Below are positions 42,793 to 53,339 of a stretch of 64,000 nt of DNA, one piece after another; position 1 is the first letter of the stretch; each line of letters starts with the position of its first letter. The notes beneath the pieces were generated by a model that was given only the letters and a program-made list of their open reading frames with translations, had not been told where the DNA came from and did not search any database. The DNA is from Acidovorax sp. RAC01 (GTDB taxonomy: Bacteria; Pseudomonadota; Gammaproteobacteria; Burkholderiales; Burkholderiaceae_C). The position numbers and the translations under genes were made by a program. The stretch spans positions 3,053,001-3,117,000 of the forward strand of contig NZ_CP016447.1 of assembly GCF_001714725.1 (NCBI RefSeq). The letters run 5' to 3'.

Positions 42793-43368
42793 ATGTCCCT
42801 GATCAACACGCAAGTCCAGCCCTTCAAGACCACCGCTTTCGTCAACCGCAGCGGCAAGGGTGAGTTCATCGACCTGACCGAAGCCGACCTGAAGGGCAAG
42901 TGGTCCGTGCTGATCTTCATGCCAGCCGCGTTCACCTTCAACTGCCCCACCGAAATCGAAGACGCTGCCGACAACTACGCGGCCTTCCAGGCTGCTGGCG
43001 CCGAGGTCTATATCGTGACGACCGACACGCACTTCTCGCACAAGGTGTGGCACGAAACGTCCGACGCCGTGGGCAAGGCCAAGTTCCCGCTGGTCGGCGA
43101 CCCAACGCACCAGCTGACCAACGCTTTTGGCGTGCACATCGCTGAAGAAGGCCTGGCACTGCGCGGCACGTTCGTCATCAACCCCGATGGCTTGATCAAG
43201 ACCATGGAAGTGCATTCCAACGAAATCGCCCGCGACGTGTCGGAAACCCTGCGCAAGCTCAAGGCTGCCCAGTTCACCGCCGCCAACCCTGGCCAGGTCT
43301 GCCCCGCCAAGTGGAAGGAAGGCGCCAAGACCCTGACGCCTTCGCTGGACCTGGTCGGCAAGATCTAA
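42793..43368 (+). CDS. ahpC: alkyl hydroperoxide reductase subunit C
   Basis: AhpC is a 2-Cys peroxiredoxin that reduces hydrogen peroxide and organic peroxides. The 191-residue protein has the peroxidatic C51 in FTFNCPTE and the resolving C170 in GQVCPAKW. It has an AGAGGAAAC ribosome site. Its own terminator separates it from ahpF, so ahpC can be made in excess of its reductase. Confidence 0.97.
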   Translation: MSLINTQVQPFKTTAFVNRSGKGEFIDLTEADLKGKWSVLIFMPAAFTFNCPTEIEDAADNYAAFQAAGAEVYIVTTDTHFSHKVWHETSDAVGKAKFPLVGDPTHQLTNAFGVHIAEEGLALRGTFVINPDGLIKTMEVHSNEIARDVSETLRKLKAAQFTAANPGQVCPAKWKEGAKTLTPSLDLVGKI

Positions 43369-43417
43369 GCAGCACGCTGCTTCGGCTGAGCGCACGCACA
43401 CGGTGCGGCGCTCCCGG

Positions 43418-43465
43418 GCCGGACAGGGCCATGGCGCGTGTGCGCCATGCCGTCCGGCTTTTTTT
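43418..43465 (+). terminator. terminator between ahpC and ahpF
   Basis: GCCGGAC (43418-43424) pairs with GTCCGGC (43452-43458), enclosing GGGCCATGGCGC / GCGCCATGCC, and is followed by seven T. It is very strong. Confidence 0.92.
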
Positions 43466-43566
43466 CGCCTGCAATCCGGGCCACAGATTCAGCAAGGGTT
43501 GACCTGCAGCACAACTGCCCACCGCCCTGATGCATCACCATTCGAAGTTCAATAAAGGAAGCCACC

Positions 43567-45183
43567 ATGCTCGACGACCAACTCAAATCGCAACTCTCTG
43601 CCTACCTCGAACGCGTGCAGCAGCCATTTGAACTGGTGGCTTCCCTGGACGACAGCGAGACTGCGCGCGACATGCGCGAGCTGCTGGAAACCATCCAGTC
43701 CCTGCGCACCGACAAGATCACGCTGCGCACCGACGGCACCGATGCGCGCAAACCATCGTTCAGCCTGCAGCGCGTGGGCGCCACCAACAGCCTGCGTTTT
43801 GCCGGGCTGCCCCTGGGCCACGAGTTCACCTCGCTGGTGCTGGCGCTGCTGTGGACGGGCGGCCACCCGCCCAAGGTCGAGCAGGACGTGATCGACTCCA
43901 TCAAGGCCCTGGACGGTGACTTCAATTTCGAGGTCTACATGAGCCTGACCTGCCACAACTGCCCGGACGTGGTGCAGGCGCTGTCGCTCATGGCCATCGT
44001 CAATCCCAAGGTCAAGACGACCGTGATCGAAGGCGGCGCCTTCCAGCAGGAAGTGACCGACCGCGAAATCATGGCCGTGCCCATGGTGTTCCTCAACGGC
44101 CAGGTGTTCGGCTCGGGCCGCATGACCATCGAGGAAATCGTGGCCAAGCTCGACACCGGCTCTGCCGCCCGCGAAGCCGCCAAGCTGTCTGCCAAGGACC
44201 CGTATGACGTGCTCATCGTGGGTGGTGGCCCCGCAGGCGCTGCAGCCGCCGTGTATGCCGCCCGCAAGGGTATCCGCGTGGGTGTGGCGGCCGAGCGCTT
44301 TGGCGGCCAGGTCAACGACACGCTGGCCATCGAGAACTACATCTCGGTGCAGGAAACCGACGGCCCCAAGTTTGCTGCCGCACTGGAGGCGCAGACCCGC
44401 TCGTACGGCGTGGACATCATGAACCTGCAGCGCGCTGACAAGATCATCCCCGCGGCCCAGCCCGGCGGCCTGACCGAAGTGGTGCTGGCCAACGGCGGCT
44501 CGCTCAAGGCCAAGACGGTGATCCTGTCGACCGGCGCCCGCTGGCGCAATGTGAACGTGCCCGGCGAAGCCGAGTACAAGAACAAGGGCGTGGCGTACTG
44601 CCCGCACTGCGATGGCCCGCTGTTCAAGGGCAAGCGCACGGCCGTGATCGGCGGCGGCAACTCGGGTGTCGAGGCGGCCATCGACCTGGCAGGCGTGGTG
44701 GCCCACGTCACGCTGATTGAATTTGCCGACCAGCTCAAGGCCGACGCGGTGCTGGTCAACAAGCTCAAGAGCCTGTCCAACGTGACCATCCACACCAACG
44801 CGCAGACCACCGAGATCACCGGCGCCGACGGCAAGGTCAACGGCCTCAAGTACAAGGACCGCGCCACCAACGTGGAACACCTGGTGCCGCTGGAAGGCGT
44901 GTTCGTGCAGATCGGCCTGGTGCCCAACACCGAGTGGCTCAAGGGCACGGTGGAGCTGAGCAAGTTTGGCGAGATCGTGGTGGATGCCAAGGGCCACACC
45001 AACGTGCCGGGCGTGTTTGCGGCCGGCGACTGCACCACGGTGCCGTACAAGCAGATCGTGATTGCAGCGGGCGACGGTTCGAAGGCGGCGCTGAGCGCGT
45101 TCGACCACCTCATCCGCCAGCCGGCACTGCCTGCGGCTTCGGCAGCCGCGCCCGCTGCAGAGCGGGTGGCTGAACCCGCCTGA
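43567..45183 (+). CDS. ahpF: alkyl hydroperoxide reductase subunit F
   Basis: AhpF is the NADH-dependent flavoprotein disulfide reductase of AhpC. The 538-residue protein has the N-terminal tandem thioredoxin-like domain with CHNC, and the thioredoxin-reductase-like part with the FAD motif [18 protein letters not shown] and the CPHC active site. It follows ahpC after 198 bases that contain a terminator, with an AAGGAAG ribosome site. Confidence 0.97.
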   Translation: MLDDQLKSQLSAYLERVQQPFELVASLDDSETARDMRELLETIQSLRTDKITLRTDGTDARKPSFSLQRVGATNSLRFAGLPLGHEFTSLVLALLWTGGHPPKVEQDVIDSIKALDGDFNFEVYMSLTCHNCPDVVQALSLMAIVNPKVKTTVIEGGAFQQEVTDREIMAVPMVFLNGQVFGSGRMTIEEIVAKLDTGSAAREAAKLSAKDPYDVLIVGGGPAGAAAAVYAARKGIRVGVAAERFGGQVNDTLAIENYISVQETDGPKFAAALEAQTRSYGVDIMNLQRADKIIPAAQPGGLTEVVLANGGSLKAKTVILSTGARWRNVNVPGEAEYKNKGVAYCPHCDGPLFKGKRTAVIGGGNSGVEAAIDLAGVVAHVTLIEFADQLKADAVLVNKLKSLSNVTIHTNAQTTEITGADGKVNGLKYKDRATNVEHLVPLEGVFVQIGLVPNTEWLKGTVELSKFGEIVVDAKGHTNVPGVFAAGDCTTVPYKQIVIAAGDGSKAALSAFDHLIRQPALPAASAAAPAAERVAEPA

Positions 45184-45241
45184 TCTGCTATCCAGCACGG
45201 CTGTAGCGCGTTTTTACAAACCGCCCACAGCCATCCATTCC

Positions 45242-45283
45242 AGAGCGCGTAGCGACTTCGGTTGCTGCGCGCTCTTTGCTTTG
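45242..45283 (+). terminator. terminator-like hairpin after ahpF
   Basis: AGAGCGCG (45242-45249) pairs with CGCGCTCT (45268-45275), with more pairing inside, and is followed by TTGCTTT. The T run is interrupted. Confidence 0.6.
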
Positions 45284-45434
45284 GCGCAGAGACACGCGGG
45301 TAAGCGGACCGCCAGGTCCCAGCCTGCACAAGGCGCGCATCGCGTGCGATGCCCTGCTGCGGGCGAGGGGGGGTACCTCGTGGGGCAGGGCGCGTGGGGC
45401 GGCGCTTTGCAGGCTGCTACAGACGAAATTCCTA

Positions 45435-45492
45435 GCCTTTTCGGCCTCTGGCGCTTGTATTGATTGTCTGTATTGCTATACAAATAATAGCG
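45435..45492 (-). repeat. dispersed repeat copy R7
   Basis: On the minus strand it reads CGCTATTATTTGTATAGC, then ACAAGCGCCAGAGGCC and GAAAAGGC. It is a good family match, in the spacer after ahpF. Confidence 0.7.
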
Positions 45493-45542
45493 TACGGTGC
45501 AGCGCACACGCCTGGCGCGAGACCCGGTGGGTCAGCGCCCGC

Positions 45543-46265
45543 TCATTTGCGGGGGCTGTCGTACGCGCAGCGAAACCCGATGTAGACCGCATAGAAGTCC
45601 GCTGCCTTCCACTGCATGCCGCTTGCGCGCATCTGCTCGGGGCCGTACCACCACGAGCCGCCAGCGGTCAGTGCCTTGTCGCCTTCGCGGTCGGCCAGCC
45701 ATTCCCAGGCGTTGGCGCCCATGTCGTGCAGGCCGTTCACGCCGCGGCGCGTGGTGGCCACGGGGGCCAGCCGGGGCCAGGGGTCGCTGCCGCTGGTGTT
45801 GGCGCCCGCGGGCGTATCGCCGGTGGGGAAGGGGTAGGTCTGGCCTGCCCTGAAGCCGTAGGCCACGCCCGGGCCCTGCTCGGTGTAGGCGGCCAGCGTC
45901 CATTCCGCACGGGTGGGCAGGCGGCCACCGGCGTGGCGGCAAAAGTCGCTGGCTTCCTGCCAGCTCACATGCACCGCGGGCCACTGCGGGTGGGCGGCCG
46001 CTTCGCCAAAGGGCTGGCGGAAGGTCCAGCCCGGCCTGCGCTCCCAGCCCTGGCCCCATTCAAAACCACCCCCTTCGCGCTCTGCTGCGGTGGTGCGGCT
46101 GGTGGCCTGGGCGAATTGCGCAAACTGCGCGATGCTGACCTCGTTGCGGTCGATGGCAAAGCCGGGCAGGGCGACGGCATCGCGGGCGGTGGATGAAAAG
46201 GCGGGCAAAGCGGGCAGGGCCACAGTGAGCCAGGCCAGTACGCGGGCCAATCGGGGTGCGTTCAT
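45543..46265 (-). CDS. SUMF1/formylglycine-generating-enzyme-like secreted protein
   Basis: This 240-residue protein has a signal peptide (about 1-24) and the SUMF1/FGE-sulfatase fold markers FAIDRNEVSIAQF, PAVHVSWQEASDFCRHAGGRLPTRAEW, DMGANAWEWLAD and a C-terminal GFRCAYD. These domains are found in formylglycine-generating enzymes and many proteins of unknown function. The catalytic Cys pair of true FGE is not obvious, so enzyme activity is unproven. It lies just after ppsR on the same strand. Confidence 0.82.
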   Translation of the reverse strand: MNAPRLARVLAWLTVALPALPAFSSTARDAVALPGFAIDRNEVSIAQFAQFAQATSRTTAAEREGGGFEWGQGWERRPGWTFRQPFGEAAAHPQWPAVHVSWQEASDFCRHAGGRLPTRAEWTLAAYTEQGPGVAYGFRAGQTYPFPTGDTPAGANTSGSDPWPRLAPVATTRRGVNGLHDMGANAWEWLADREGDKALTAGGSWWYGPEQMRASGMQWKAADFYAVYIGFRCAYDSPRK

Positions 46266-46298
46266 GGATGCAAAGCCCTGGTCACGCTCTGAGGCCGG

Positions 46299-47120
46299 TC
46301 AGTACACCAGCCGCTCGGGCCGGATCTCCTGCAGGATGGTGGTGGCGATCTCCTCGATCGACTTGGTGGTGGTGGACAGCCAGCGGATGCCCGAGCGGCG
46401 CATCATCGCTTCGGCCTCGGCCACCTCGTTGCGGCAGTTGAGCAGGTCGGCGTATTTGGAATTGGGCCGGCGTTCGCTGCGGATCTCGGACAGGCGCTCG
46501 GGGCTGATGGTCAGGCCAAAGATCTTTTTCTGGAACGGCACCAGGGCCGGTGGCAGCTGGCGGCGCTCGAAATCTTCGGGGATCAGCGGGTAGTTGGCCG
46601 CCTTCAGGCCGCACTGCATCGCCAGGTAGAGGCTGGTGGGCGTCTTGCCGCTGCGGCTCACGCCCACCAGGATCACGTCGGCGCCGGCCAGGTCGCGGTT
46701 GCTCTGGCCGTCATCGTGGGCCAGGCTGAAGTTGATGGCCTCGATCCGGTCGGTGTATTCCTTGCTGCGGCTCACATCCGAAAAACGGCCCACGCGGTGG
46801 TGCGACTTCACGCCCAGCTCTTCCTCCAGCGGGTGCACGAAGGTGCCGAACATGTCCAGCAGCATGCCCTTGCACCCCTCCTGGATCACCTTGAGCACTT
46901 CCATGTTGACCAGCGTGGTGAAGACGATGGGCTTTTTGCCCTCGACCTCGGCCGTGTGGTTGATCTGGCGCACGGCCTGGTGGGCCTTGTCGGCCGTGTC
47001 GATGAAGGGCAGCCGCACATGGCGGGGCTTCATCTCGAACTGGGCCAGGATGGCGTTGCCGAAGGTTTCTGCAGTGATGCCGGTGCCGTCCGAGACAAAA
47101 AATACGGTGCGCGAATGCAT
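46299..47120 (-). CDS. ppsR: PEP synthetase regulatory kinase/pyrophosphorylase
   Basis: PpsR both inactivates PEP synthase by ADP-dependent phosphorylation and reactivates it by phosphate-dependent removal. The 273-residue protein has the DUF299 core with Walker A G153-VSRSGK-T160 and the opening [22 protein letters not shown]. It is divergent from its target gene ppsA across 193 bases, the standard arrangement. Confidence 0.96.
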   Translation of the reverse strand: MHSRTVFFVSDGTGITAETFGNAILAQFEMKPRHVRLPFIDTADKAHQAVRQINHTAEVEGKKPIVFTTLVNMEVLKVIQEGCKGMLLDMFGTFVHPLEEELGVKSHHRVGRFSDVSRSKEYTDRIEAINFSLAHDDGQSNRDLAGADVILVGVSRSGKTPTSLYLAMQCGLKAANYPLIPEDFERRQLPPALVPFQKKIFGLTISPERLSEIRSERRPNSKYADLLNCRNEVAEAEAMMRRSGIRWLSTTTKSIEEIATTILQEIRPERLVY

Positions 47121-47166
47121 GGGAGCCCTTTTTGAAAGCGTCAGCCCGCTGCCAGAAGCCCGGGCC

Positions 47167-47172
47167 TACAAT
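47167..47172 (+). promoter_or_regulatory. possible -10 element for ppsA
   Basis: TACAAT lies about 140 bases before the ppsA start in the divergent ppsR/ppsA spacer. The -35 is unclear. Confidence 0.35.
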
Positions 47173-47313
47173 TGCCCTGATTATCCAAATTCTCACCATG
47201 CACCGCGTCGGCCCACAACCACAACGACAAAGCCACAGGCCGTGCATGGCCGCCTGCCAGGAGCCATCCAGGGCCCGGCACGCAGACCCGGTTTCAACTT
47301 CTGGAGCTTTCCC

Positions 47314-49707
47314 ATGTCTGCACTTTTCAGCCCGACCGCCCTGGTCGTACCGTTTGAAAACCTGAGAATGACCGATGTCGAGTCGGTAGGCGGCAAAAAC
47401 GCCTCCCTCGGCGAGATGATCTCCCAGCTGCCTCAGGGCGTGCGCGTGCCCACGGGCTTTGCCACCACCGCCCACGCGTTCCGCGAATTCCTGGCCTATG
47501 ACGGCCTGGCCGACCGCATCAGCGCCAAGCTCAAGAGCCTGGACACCGAAGACGTGCGCGCCCTGGCGCAAGTGGGCGCCGAGATCCGCGCCATGGTCGA
47601 GGCCCAGCCTTTCCCGGATGACCTGCAAAAAGCCATTGCCGACGAGTTCGCCAAGCTGAGCGCGGGCAACCCCAGCGCATCGTTTGCCGTGCGCTCGTCC
47701 GCCACGGCCGAGGATTTGCCCGACGCATCGTTTGCCGGCCAGCAGGAGACCTTCCTGAACGTGGTCGGCATCGAGGAAGTCATGCACAAGATGAAGGAAG
47801 TGTTCGCGTCGCTGTACAACGACCGCGCCATTTCGTACCGCGTGCACAAGGGTTTCGAGCACGACGTGGTGGCCCTGTCGGCCGGTGTGCAGCGCATGGT
47901 GCGCTCTGACCTGGGCGCAGCGGGCGTGATGTTCACCATCGACACCGAATCCGGCTTTGAGGACGTGGTGTTCATCACCAGCAGCTATGGCCTGGGCGAA
48001 ACCGTGGTGCAGGGCGCCGTGAACCCCGACGAGTTCTATGTGCACAAGCCCATGCTCAAGGCCGGCAAAAAGGCCGTGATCCGCCGCAACCTGGGCTCCA
48101 AGCTCACCCAGATGGTGTTTTCCACGCCGGAAGAAAAGACTGCCAGCGGCAAGCTGGTCAAGACCATCGATGTGCCTACCGAGCAGCGCAACCGCTACTC
48201 GCTGACCGATGCCGATGTGGAACTGCTGGCCCAGTACGCGATGGTGATCGAGCAGCATTACGGCCGCCCCATGGACATCGAGTGGGGCAAGGACGGCACC
48301 GACGGCCTGCTGTACATCCTGCAGGCCCGGCCCGAGACCGTGAAGAGCCAGGCCAAGGGCCAGGCCGAGCTGCGCTACAAGCTCAAGGGCCACGGCACCG
48401 TGCTGGCCGAAGGCCGCGCGATTGGCCAGAAGATCGGTACCGGCCCCGTGCGCCTGGTGCACAACATTTCCGAGATGGACAAGGTCCAGCCCGGCGATGT
48501 GCTGGTGACCGACATGACCGACCCCAACTGGGAGCCCGTGATGAAGCGCGCCAGCGCCATCGTCACCAACCGCGGCGGCCGCACCTGCCACGCCGCCATC
48601 ATTGCGCGCGAGCTGGGCATTCCGGCCGTGGTGGGTTGTGGCGACGCGACCGAGCGCCTCAAAGACGGCACGCTCGTCACGGTGAGCTGCTCCGAGGGCG
48701 ACACGGGCAAGATCTATGACGGCCTGCTCGAAACCGAAGTCACCGAAGTGCAGCGCGGCGCGATGCCCGCCATCCAAACCAAGATCATGATGAACGTGGG
48801 CAACCCCCAGCTCGCGTTCGACTTCTGCCAGCTGCCCAACGAAGGCGTGGGCCTGGCCCGGCTGGAGTTCATCATCAACAACAACATTGGCGTGCACCCC
48901 AAGGCCATCCTGGACTACCCGCAGATCGACGCCGACCTGAAGAAGGCGGTGGAATCAGTGGCCCGTGGCCATGCATCGCCCCGTGCGTTCTACGTGGACA
49001 AGGTCGCCGAAGGCGTGGCCACGATTGCCGCCGCCTTCTGGCCCAAGCCCGTCATCGTGCGCCTGTCGGACTTCAAGTCCAACGAATACCGCAAGCTCAT
49101 CGGCGGCAGCCGCTACGAGCCCGAGGAAGAAAACCCGATGCTGGGCTTCCGCGGCGCGGCCCGCTACATCAGCGAAGACTTCGGCGAAGCCTTTGCGATG
49201 GAATGCGAAGCCTTGAAGCGCGTGCGCAACGACATGGGCCTGACCAACGTGCAGGTGATGGTGCCGTTTGTGCGCACGCTGGGCCAGGCCGAGCGCGTGA
49301 CCAATCTGCTGGCTGCGCATGGCCTCTCGCGTGGCAAGGACGACCTCAAGGTCATCATGATGTGCGAAGTGCCCAGCAACGCCATCCTGGCCGACCGCTT
49401 CCTCGAATTCTTCGACGGCTTCTCCATCGGCTCCAACGACCTGACCCAGCTCACGCTGGGCCTGGACCGCGACTCGGGCCTGGAGCTGCTGGCGCAGGAC
49501 TTCGACGAGCGCGACCCGGCTGTGGAGGCGCTGATCCACCAGGCCATCAAGGCCTGCCTGGCGCAAGGCAAGTACGTGGGCATCTGCGGCCAGGGCCCCA
49601 GCGACCACCCCGACTTTGCGCAGTGGCTGGCCCGTGAAGGCATCTCGTCGATCTCGCTCAACCCCGACAGCGTGATGGCGACCTGGCAGCAACTGGCTGC
49701 GGGCTGA
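47314..49707 (+). CDS. ppsA: phosphoenolpyruvate synthase
   Basis: PpsA makes PEP from pyruvate and ATP for gluconeogenesis. The 797-residue protein has the ATP-binding domain ([12 protein letters not shown]), the swivelling domain with phospho-His H426 ([14 protein letters not shown]) and the C-terminal PEP-binding TIM barrel ([25 protein letters not shown]). The start ATG before SALFSP gives the standard length; a longer upstream frame would overlap ppsR. Confidence 0.97.
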   Translation: MSALFSPTALVVPFENLRMTDVESVGGKNASLGEMISQLPQGVRVPTGFATTAHAFREFLAYDGLADRISAKLKSLDTEDVRALAQVGAEIRAMVEAQPFPDDLQKAIADEFAKLSAGNPSASFAVRSSATAEDLPDASFAGQQETFLNVVGIEEVMHKMKEVFASLYNDRAISYRVHKGFEHDVVALSAGVQRMVRSDLGAAGVMFTIDTESGFEDVVFITSSYGLGETVVQGAVNPDEFYVHKPMLKAGKKAVIRRNLGSKLTQMVFSTPEEKTASGKLVKTIDVPTEQRNRYSLTDADVELLAQYAMVIEQHYGRPMDIEWGKDGTDGLLYILQARPETVKSQAKGQAELRYKLKGHGTVLAEGRAIGQKIGTGPVRLVHNISEMDKVQPGDVLVTDMTDPNWEPVMKRASAIVTNRGGRTCHAAIIARELGIPAVVGCGDATERLKDGTLVTVSCSEGDTGKIYDGLLETEVTEVQRGAMPAIQTKIMMNVGNPQLAFDFCQLPNEGVGLARLEFIINNNIGVHPKAILDYPQIDADLKKAVESVARGHASPRAFYVDKVAEGVATIAAAFWPKPVIVRLSDFKSNEYRKLIGGSRYEPEEENPMLGFRGAARYISEDFGEAFAMECEALKRVRNDMGLTNVQVMVPFVRTLGQAERVTNLLAAHGLSRGKDDLKVIMMCEVPSNAILADRFLEFFDGFSIGSNDLTQLTLGLDRDSGLELLAQDFDERDPAVEALIHQAIKACLAQGKYVGICGQGPSDHPDFAQWLAREGISSISLNPDSVMATWQQLAAG

Positions 49708-49761
49708 CCGCAGCACGGCCTGCCACGCCCAACTGCCGCCCTCGCCGCCCTGGTGCCCGCG

Positions 49762-50208
49762 ATGCCGCCACCCGCGCCCCCGCTGCTCCGCCAGTCGCAC
49801 GACGCGGAGATGGCGGGGCCGTTTCCACCCGACCTGCATGACGTGCGGCACCTTCGGCTGAAGGCGTGGCTGCTGCTGGTGTGGGCGGTGGTGTCGTTCG
49901 GGGCGGCCTACTTTGCGCGCGACCTGCGTTTTGTGATGGCCGGTGGCTGGCCCTTTGGCTACTGGGTGGCCGCGCAGGGGGCCGTGCTGGTGTTCATTGC
50001 CATCGTTGTGGTGTACGCCTGGGCCATGAACCACTTCGAGCGGCAAGACGCCCGCCTTGCCGCGGAAGAGGCCGCAGCGGCAGCCGCCCTGGCCGATGCC
50101 GCTGCGTGCGCGGCAGCAGCGGCGCAATCGTCGGGCTTGGACGGCGTGGGCAGCCTCGGTCACGACGCCCTGTTGACGGCAGCCCGCAAGGTCCGACGTG
50201 ATGTCTGA
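49762..50208 (+). CDS. DUF4212 small subunit of a sodium/solute symporter
   Basis: This 148-residue protein has two membrane helices (about 33-50 and 65-88, LVWAVVSFGAAYFARDLRFVMAGGWPFGYWVAAQGAVLVFIAIVVVYAWAMNHF region) followed by an Ala-rich tail. DUF4212 proteins are always encoded just before a particular group of SSS-family symporters. Here the next gene overlaps by 8 bases. The Ala-rich extension of about 60 residues is longer than usual. An upstream GTG (49753) is an alternative start. Confidence 0.88.
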   Translation: MPPPAPPLLRQSHDAEMAGPFPPDLHDVRHLRLKAWLLLVWAVVSFGAAYFARDLRFVMAGGWPFGYWVAAQGAVLVFIAIVVVYAWAMNHFERQDARLAAEEAAAAAALADAAACAAAAAQSSGLDGVGSLGHDALLTAARKVRRDV

Positions 50209-52300
50209 GCGCGGGCCCACCACCGTGCAGGACGAAGAGCGCGCCTACCTGTGGCGCCTGCACCGCATCCTGGCGCTTTATGTGGTGGGCGTGCTCGCAT
50301 TTTTGGCGCTGATGACCTGGGCCGAGCGCCAGGGCCTTTCGCGCCACTGGATCGGGCCGATCTTTCTTTTTCTGACCGTGATGGTGTACGCCGGCATCGG
50401 CGTGTATGGCCGCACGTCGGACCCGGAAGACTATTACGTGGCAGGGCGGCGCATACCGCCCGTGTACAACGGCATGGCGTCTGCGGCCGACTGGATGAGC
50501 GCGGCGTCGTTCATCAGCCTCTCGGGCGCGCTGTACCTGCAGGGGTTTGCGGGCACGCCGGGGCAGGCGGGGGGGCTTGCTTACCTGCTGGGTTGGACGG
50601 GGGGCTTTTGCCTGGTGGCCATGCTGATCGCGCCGCACCTGCGCGCCATGGGGCTCTACACGGTGCCCGACTTCTTTCATGTGCGCTTTGGCGGACGCTG
50701 GCCGCGCATCATTGCGGCGCTGGCGGCGGTGTTGTGCTCGTTCACGTATGTCGTCGCGCAGATCTATGGTGTGGGGCTTATCGCATCACGGCTGACGGGC
50801 GTGCAGTTCGAGATCGGCATCATGCTGGGGCTGGGGGGGGTGCTGCTGTGCTCTTTCCTGGGGGGAATGCGCGCCATCACCTGGACGCAGGTGGCGCAGT
50901 ACGTGGTGTTGCTGCTGGCGTTTTTGATCCCGGTATCCTGGCTGGCCTACAAGCAGCTGGGCAACCCGCTGGCACCGCTGGTGTACGGCACCCAGATCAG
51001 CAAGATCGCCGACCTGGAGGCGCAGCTGCTCGATTCGGCCGCCGAGCACCAGGTGATGCTCACCTACCTGCAGCGCGCGCGCGACCTGGAAGAGCGCCTC
51101 AAGGATGTGGACCTGGCGCTGGAGCGCGAGCGCGAAAAGGGGCGCGAACGCATTCGTGCCCTGCGCGCTGCCAACGCAGAGGTGGGCCTGATCGTCTCGG
51201 CCAGCCGTGAGCTGAGTTCGCTGCCGCGCGACGCCGCCGCTGCGCGCGAGCGCTGGACGCGCGAGATGCGCGAGAACTACGAGCGGGCCCGCCCCCTGGG
51301 CGGCCTGCCGCAGCACAGCCAGGCCTACGCCGGCGACCCCAACGGCAGCCCCCAAGAGCAAAGCGACTACGAGCTCTCGCGCCGCAACTTCCTGGCGCTG
51401 ATGTTCTGCCTGATGGTGGGCACGGCGGGCCTGCCGCACCTGCTGACGCGTTACTACACGTCCCCCACGGTATCGGGTGCGCGGGCGTCGGTGGGGTGGT
51501 CGCTGTTCTTCATTGCGCTGCTGTACCTCAGCGCGCCGGCGCTGGCGGTGCTGGTCAAGTTCGAGGTCATGCAGAACCTGGTGGGCAGCAGCTTCGAGGC
51601 CTTGCCCACCTGGATGGCGCAGTGGGCCCGGGTGGACAGCTCGCTGCTGTCGGTCGAGGACGTCAACGGCGATGGCATCGTTCAGTTTGGCGAGATCCGG
51701 CTGGGCGCCGACCTCATCATGCTGGCCACCCCCGAGCTGGGGGGGATGCCCTATGTAGTCTCCGGCCTCGTGGCTGCCGGTGGGCTGGCGGCGGCGCTTT
51801 CGACCGCCGATGGCCTGCTGCTCACCATCAGCAACGCCCTGGTGCGTGACCTGTACTTCCACGACCCGCAACGCCGCGCATCGCCCGAGCAGCGCGTGAT
51901 CCTGACCAAGTTCACGCTGCTCGCGGTGGCGCTGTCGGCCGCGTTTGTGGCGGCACTCAAGCCGTCCGAGATTTTGCCCATGGTGTCGGCGTCGTTCTCG
52001 CTGGCGGCCTCTGCCTTCGTACCCGCCATGGTGCTGGGAATTTTCTGGCGTGGGACCACGCGGCAAGGTGCTGTGGCCGGCATGCTGGGCGGCTTGGCCA
52101 TCGCTGTCTATTACATGCTCTCGCATGTGCCCGTGCTCCAGTTTCTGCCGCGCTGGCTCATGGCCGACGGGCTGTGGTTCGGCATCCAGCCCATTTCGGC
52201 GGGGGTGTTTGGCGTGCCCTTCGGCCTGGTCCTGACGCTGCTGGTGAGCTGGATCACGCGTCCCGCCCCGGCAATGCCTGTCATTCGGTCGGAAATGTAG
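50201..52300 (+). CDS. sodium:solute symporter with coiled-coil insert and EF-hand-like loop
   Basis: This 699-residue SSS-family protein has about 13 membrane helices and belongs to the group paired with DUF4212 proteins. Between helices it has a hydrophilic, Arg/Glu-rich insert at about residues 268-388 (LEAQLLDSAAEHQVML...REREKGRERI) with coiled-coil heptads. A loop at 487-498 (DVNGDGIVQFGE) follows the EF-hand calcium pattern. Substrates in the family include acetate and other monocarboxylates; the substrate here is unknown. Confidence 0.88.
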   Translation: MSERGPTTVQDEERAYLWRLHRILALYVVGVLAFLALMTWAERQGLSRHWIGPIFLFLTVMVYAGIGVYGRTSDPEDYYVAGRRIPPVYNGMASAADWMSAASFISLSGALYLQGFAGTPGQAGGLAYLLGWTGGFCLVAMLIAPHLRAMGLYTVPDFFHVRFGGRWPRIIAALAAVLCSFTYVVAQIYGVGLIASRLTGVQFEIGIMLGLGGVLLCSFLGGMRAITWTQVAQYVVLLLAFLIPVSWLAYKQLGNPLAPLVYGTQISKIADLEAQLLDSAAEHQVMLTYLQRARDLEERLKDVDLALEREREKGRERIRALRAANAEVGLIVSASRELSSLPRDAAAARERWTREMRENYERARPLGGLPQHSQAYAGDPNGSPQEQSDYELSRRNFLALMFCLMVGTAGLPHLLTRYYTSPTVSGARASVGWSLFFIALLYLSAPALAVLVKFEVMQNLVGSSFEALPTWMAQWARVDSSLLSVEDVNGDGIVQFGEIRLGADLIMLATPELGGMPYVVSGLVAAGGLAAALSTADGLLLTISNALVRDLYFHDPQRRASPEQRVILTKFTLLAVALSAAFVAALKPSEILPMVSASFSLAASAFVPAMVLGIFWRGTTRQGAVAGMLGGLAIAVYYMLSHVPVLQFLPRWLMADGLWFGIQPISAGVFGVPFGLVLTLLVSWITRPAPAMPVIRSEM

Positions 52301-52671
52301 GGTTTGCCGCCGGGAGCCTTCGCACCCACCAGCGTGCGGTGTGGTTCTGCGGTCTCTGGCGGCCTGCCGTGTTTTGCACCGCGCAGTCCATCCCGGTCCG
52401 GGGCGCACCGCATCGCGACGACCGATTGATCGCCGCCCGGGCGCACAGGGCGGTGACCCGTGGTGCGTGCCTGCGCACTGCCGGGCTCGCATGCGGCTTG
52501 ACCGGTTGCGCACCCGCCGCGCACGATGCACCCTTGTGCGAGCCCGCACCCGCTTGGCTGCCGGTTTCGTTATGCGTAAACCCCGATGCACGCAAGCCCT
52601 CGGCATGCGATCCTGCGGGGTAGCCCGTTGCCCAGTTGGCAACCCAACCATTGCTCACGCACAGGAGACCC
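52301..52671. other. intergenic region, no gene seen
   Basis: It is GC-rich and carries no ORF with a credible start, and I see no terminator or promoter that I would defend. Confidence 0.55.
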
Positions 52672-53160
52672 ATGGTTCTCGTCAAGACCCAGGCTGGACA
52701 GGAGGCCCTCAAGGACCGGCACGGCAGTCTTACTTCGCGTCAGCGGTCCGCATTCATCCTCTTCGATGGAAAGCGCACCACCGCAGAGATCCTGGCGGCC
52801 ACGGCCCCCATGGGAATCACGCAGGCCGATGTGCAGGCCATGGTGGACCACGGACTTCTTGTTTCTCTGGCAGGTCCGCAAGGCGCTGCCGATACTGCCT
52901 TGGGCGTGCTGGCAACGGTAGGCGCTGCCACGGCCGATGGCGCGTTGCCGAACTCCGGCCGCAGCGCCATGGAGCGTTACCAGGCCGCGTATCCGATCGC
53001 GGCCGCGCTCACGGCTGAACTGGGTTTGCGTGGGTTTCGGCTGAATCTGGCGGTGGAGGGGGCGGGCAGCTTCTCCGATCTGTCTGCGCTCGCGCCCAAA
53101 ATCCGGGAGGCGGTGGGTGACGCCAAGTTTGCCCGGCTTGAGGAGGCGCTGTTTGATTGA
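52672..53160 (+). CDS. uncharacterised small protein, possible winged-helix N-terminus
   Basis: This 162-residue soluble protein starts after an AGGAG site. Residues 15-65 (LTSRQRSAFILFDGKRTTAEILAATAPMGITQADVQAMVDHGLLV) have a three-helix plus wing-like pattern. The rest is an Ala/Gly-rich linker (75-100) and a helical C-terminus (MERYQAAYPIAAALTAELG). A DNA-binding role is only a guess. No partner gene is adjacent. Confidence 0.65.
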   Translation: MVLVKTQAGQEALKDRHGSLTSRQRSAFILFDGKRTTAEILAATAPMGITQADVQAMVDHGLLVSLAGPQGAADTALGVLATVGAATADGALPNSGRSAMERYQAAYPIAAALTAELGLRGFRLNLAVEGAGSFSDLSALAPKIREAVGDAKFARLEEALFD

Positions 53161-53282
53161 AGCGCCGTACGCGCTTCCAACACGATCGCGCGACCTGCCC
53201 TGGCACTGATGGGTGCAATCGCGGTGTTGCCTCGGTCGCGGGATGCGCGCCGCTCCTGGCGTTGTCGGCCATCGCACCCGTG

Positions 53283-53309
53283 AAAAAAGCGGCTTCAAGC
53301 CGCTTTTTT
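53283..53309. terminator. bidirectional terminator
   Basis: AAAAAAGCGGCT-TCA-AGCCGCTTTTTT is perfectly symmetrical. It serves the uncharacterised gene to its left and the convergent FKBP gene to its right. Confidence 0.95.
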
Positions 53310-53339
53310 CAGGGAGTCTGGCGCTGCAGGCGCCGCCGT

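Noticed and set aside
42678..42863. A 61-residue frame overlapping the ahpC start
   Set aside because: It lies across the regulatory region and overlaps ahpC in another frame without a ribosome site.
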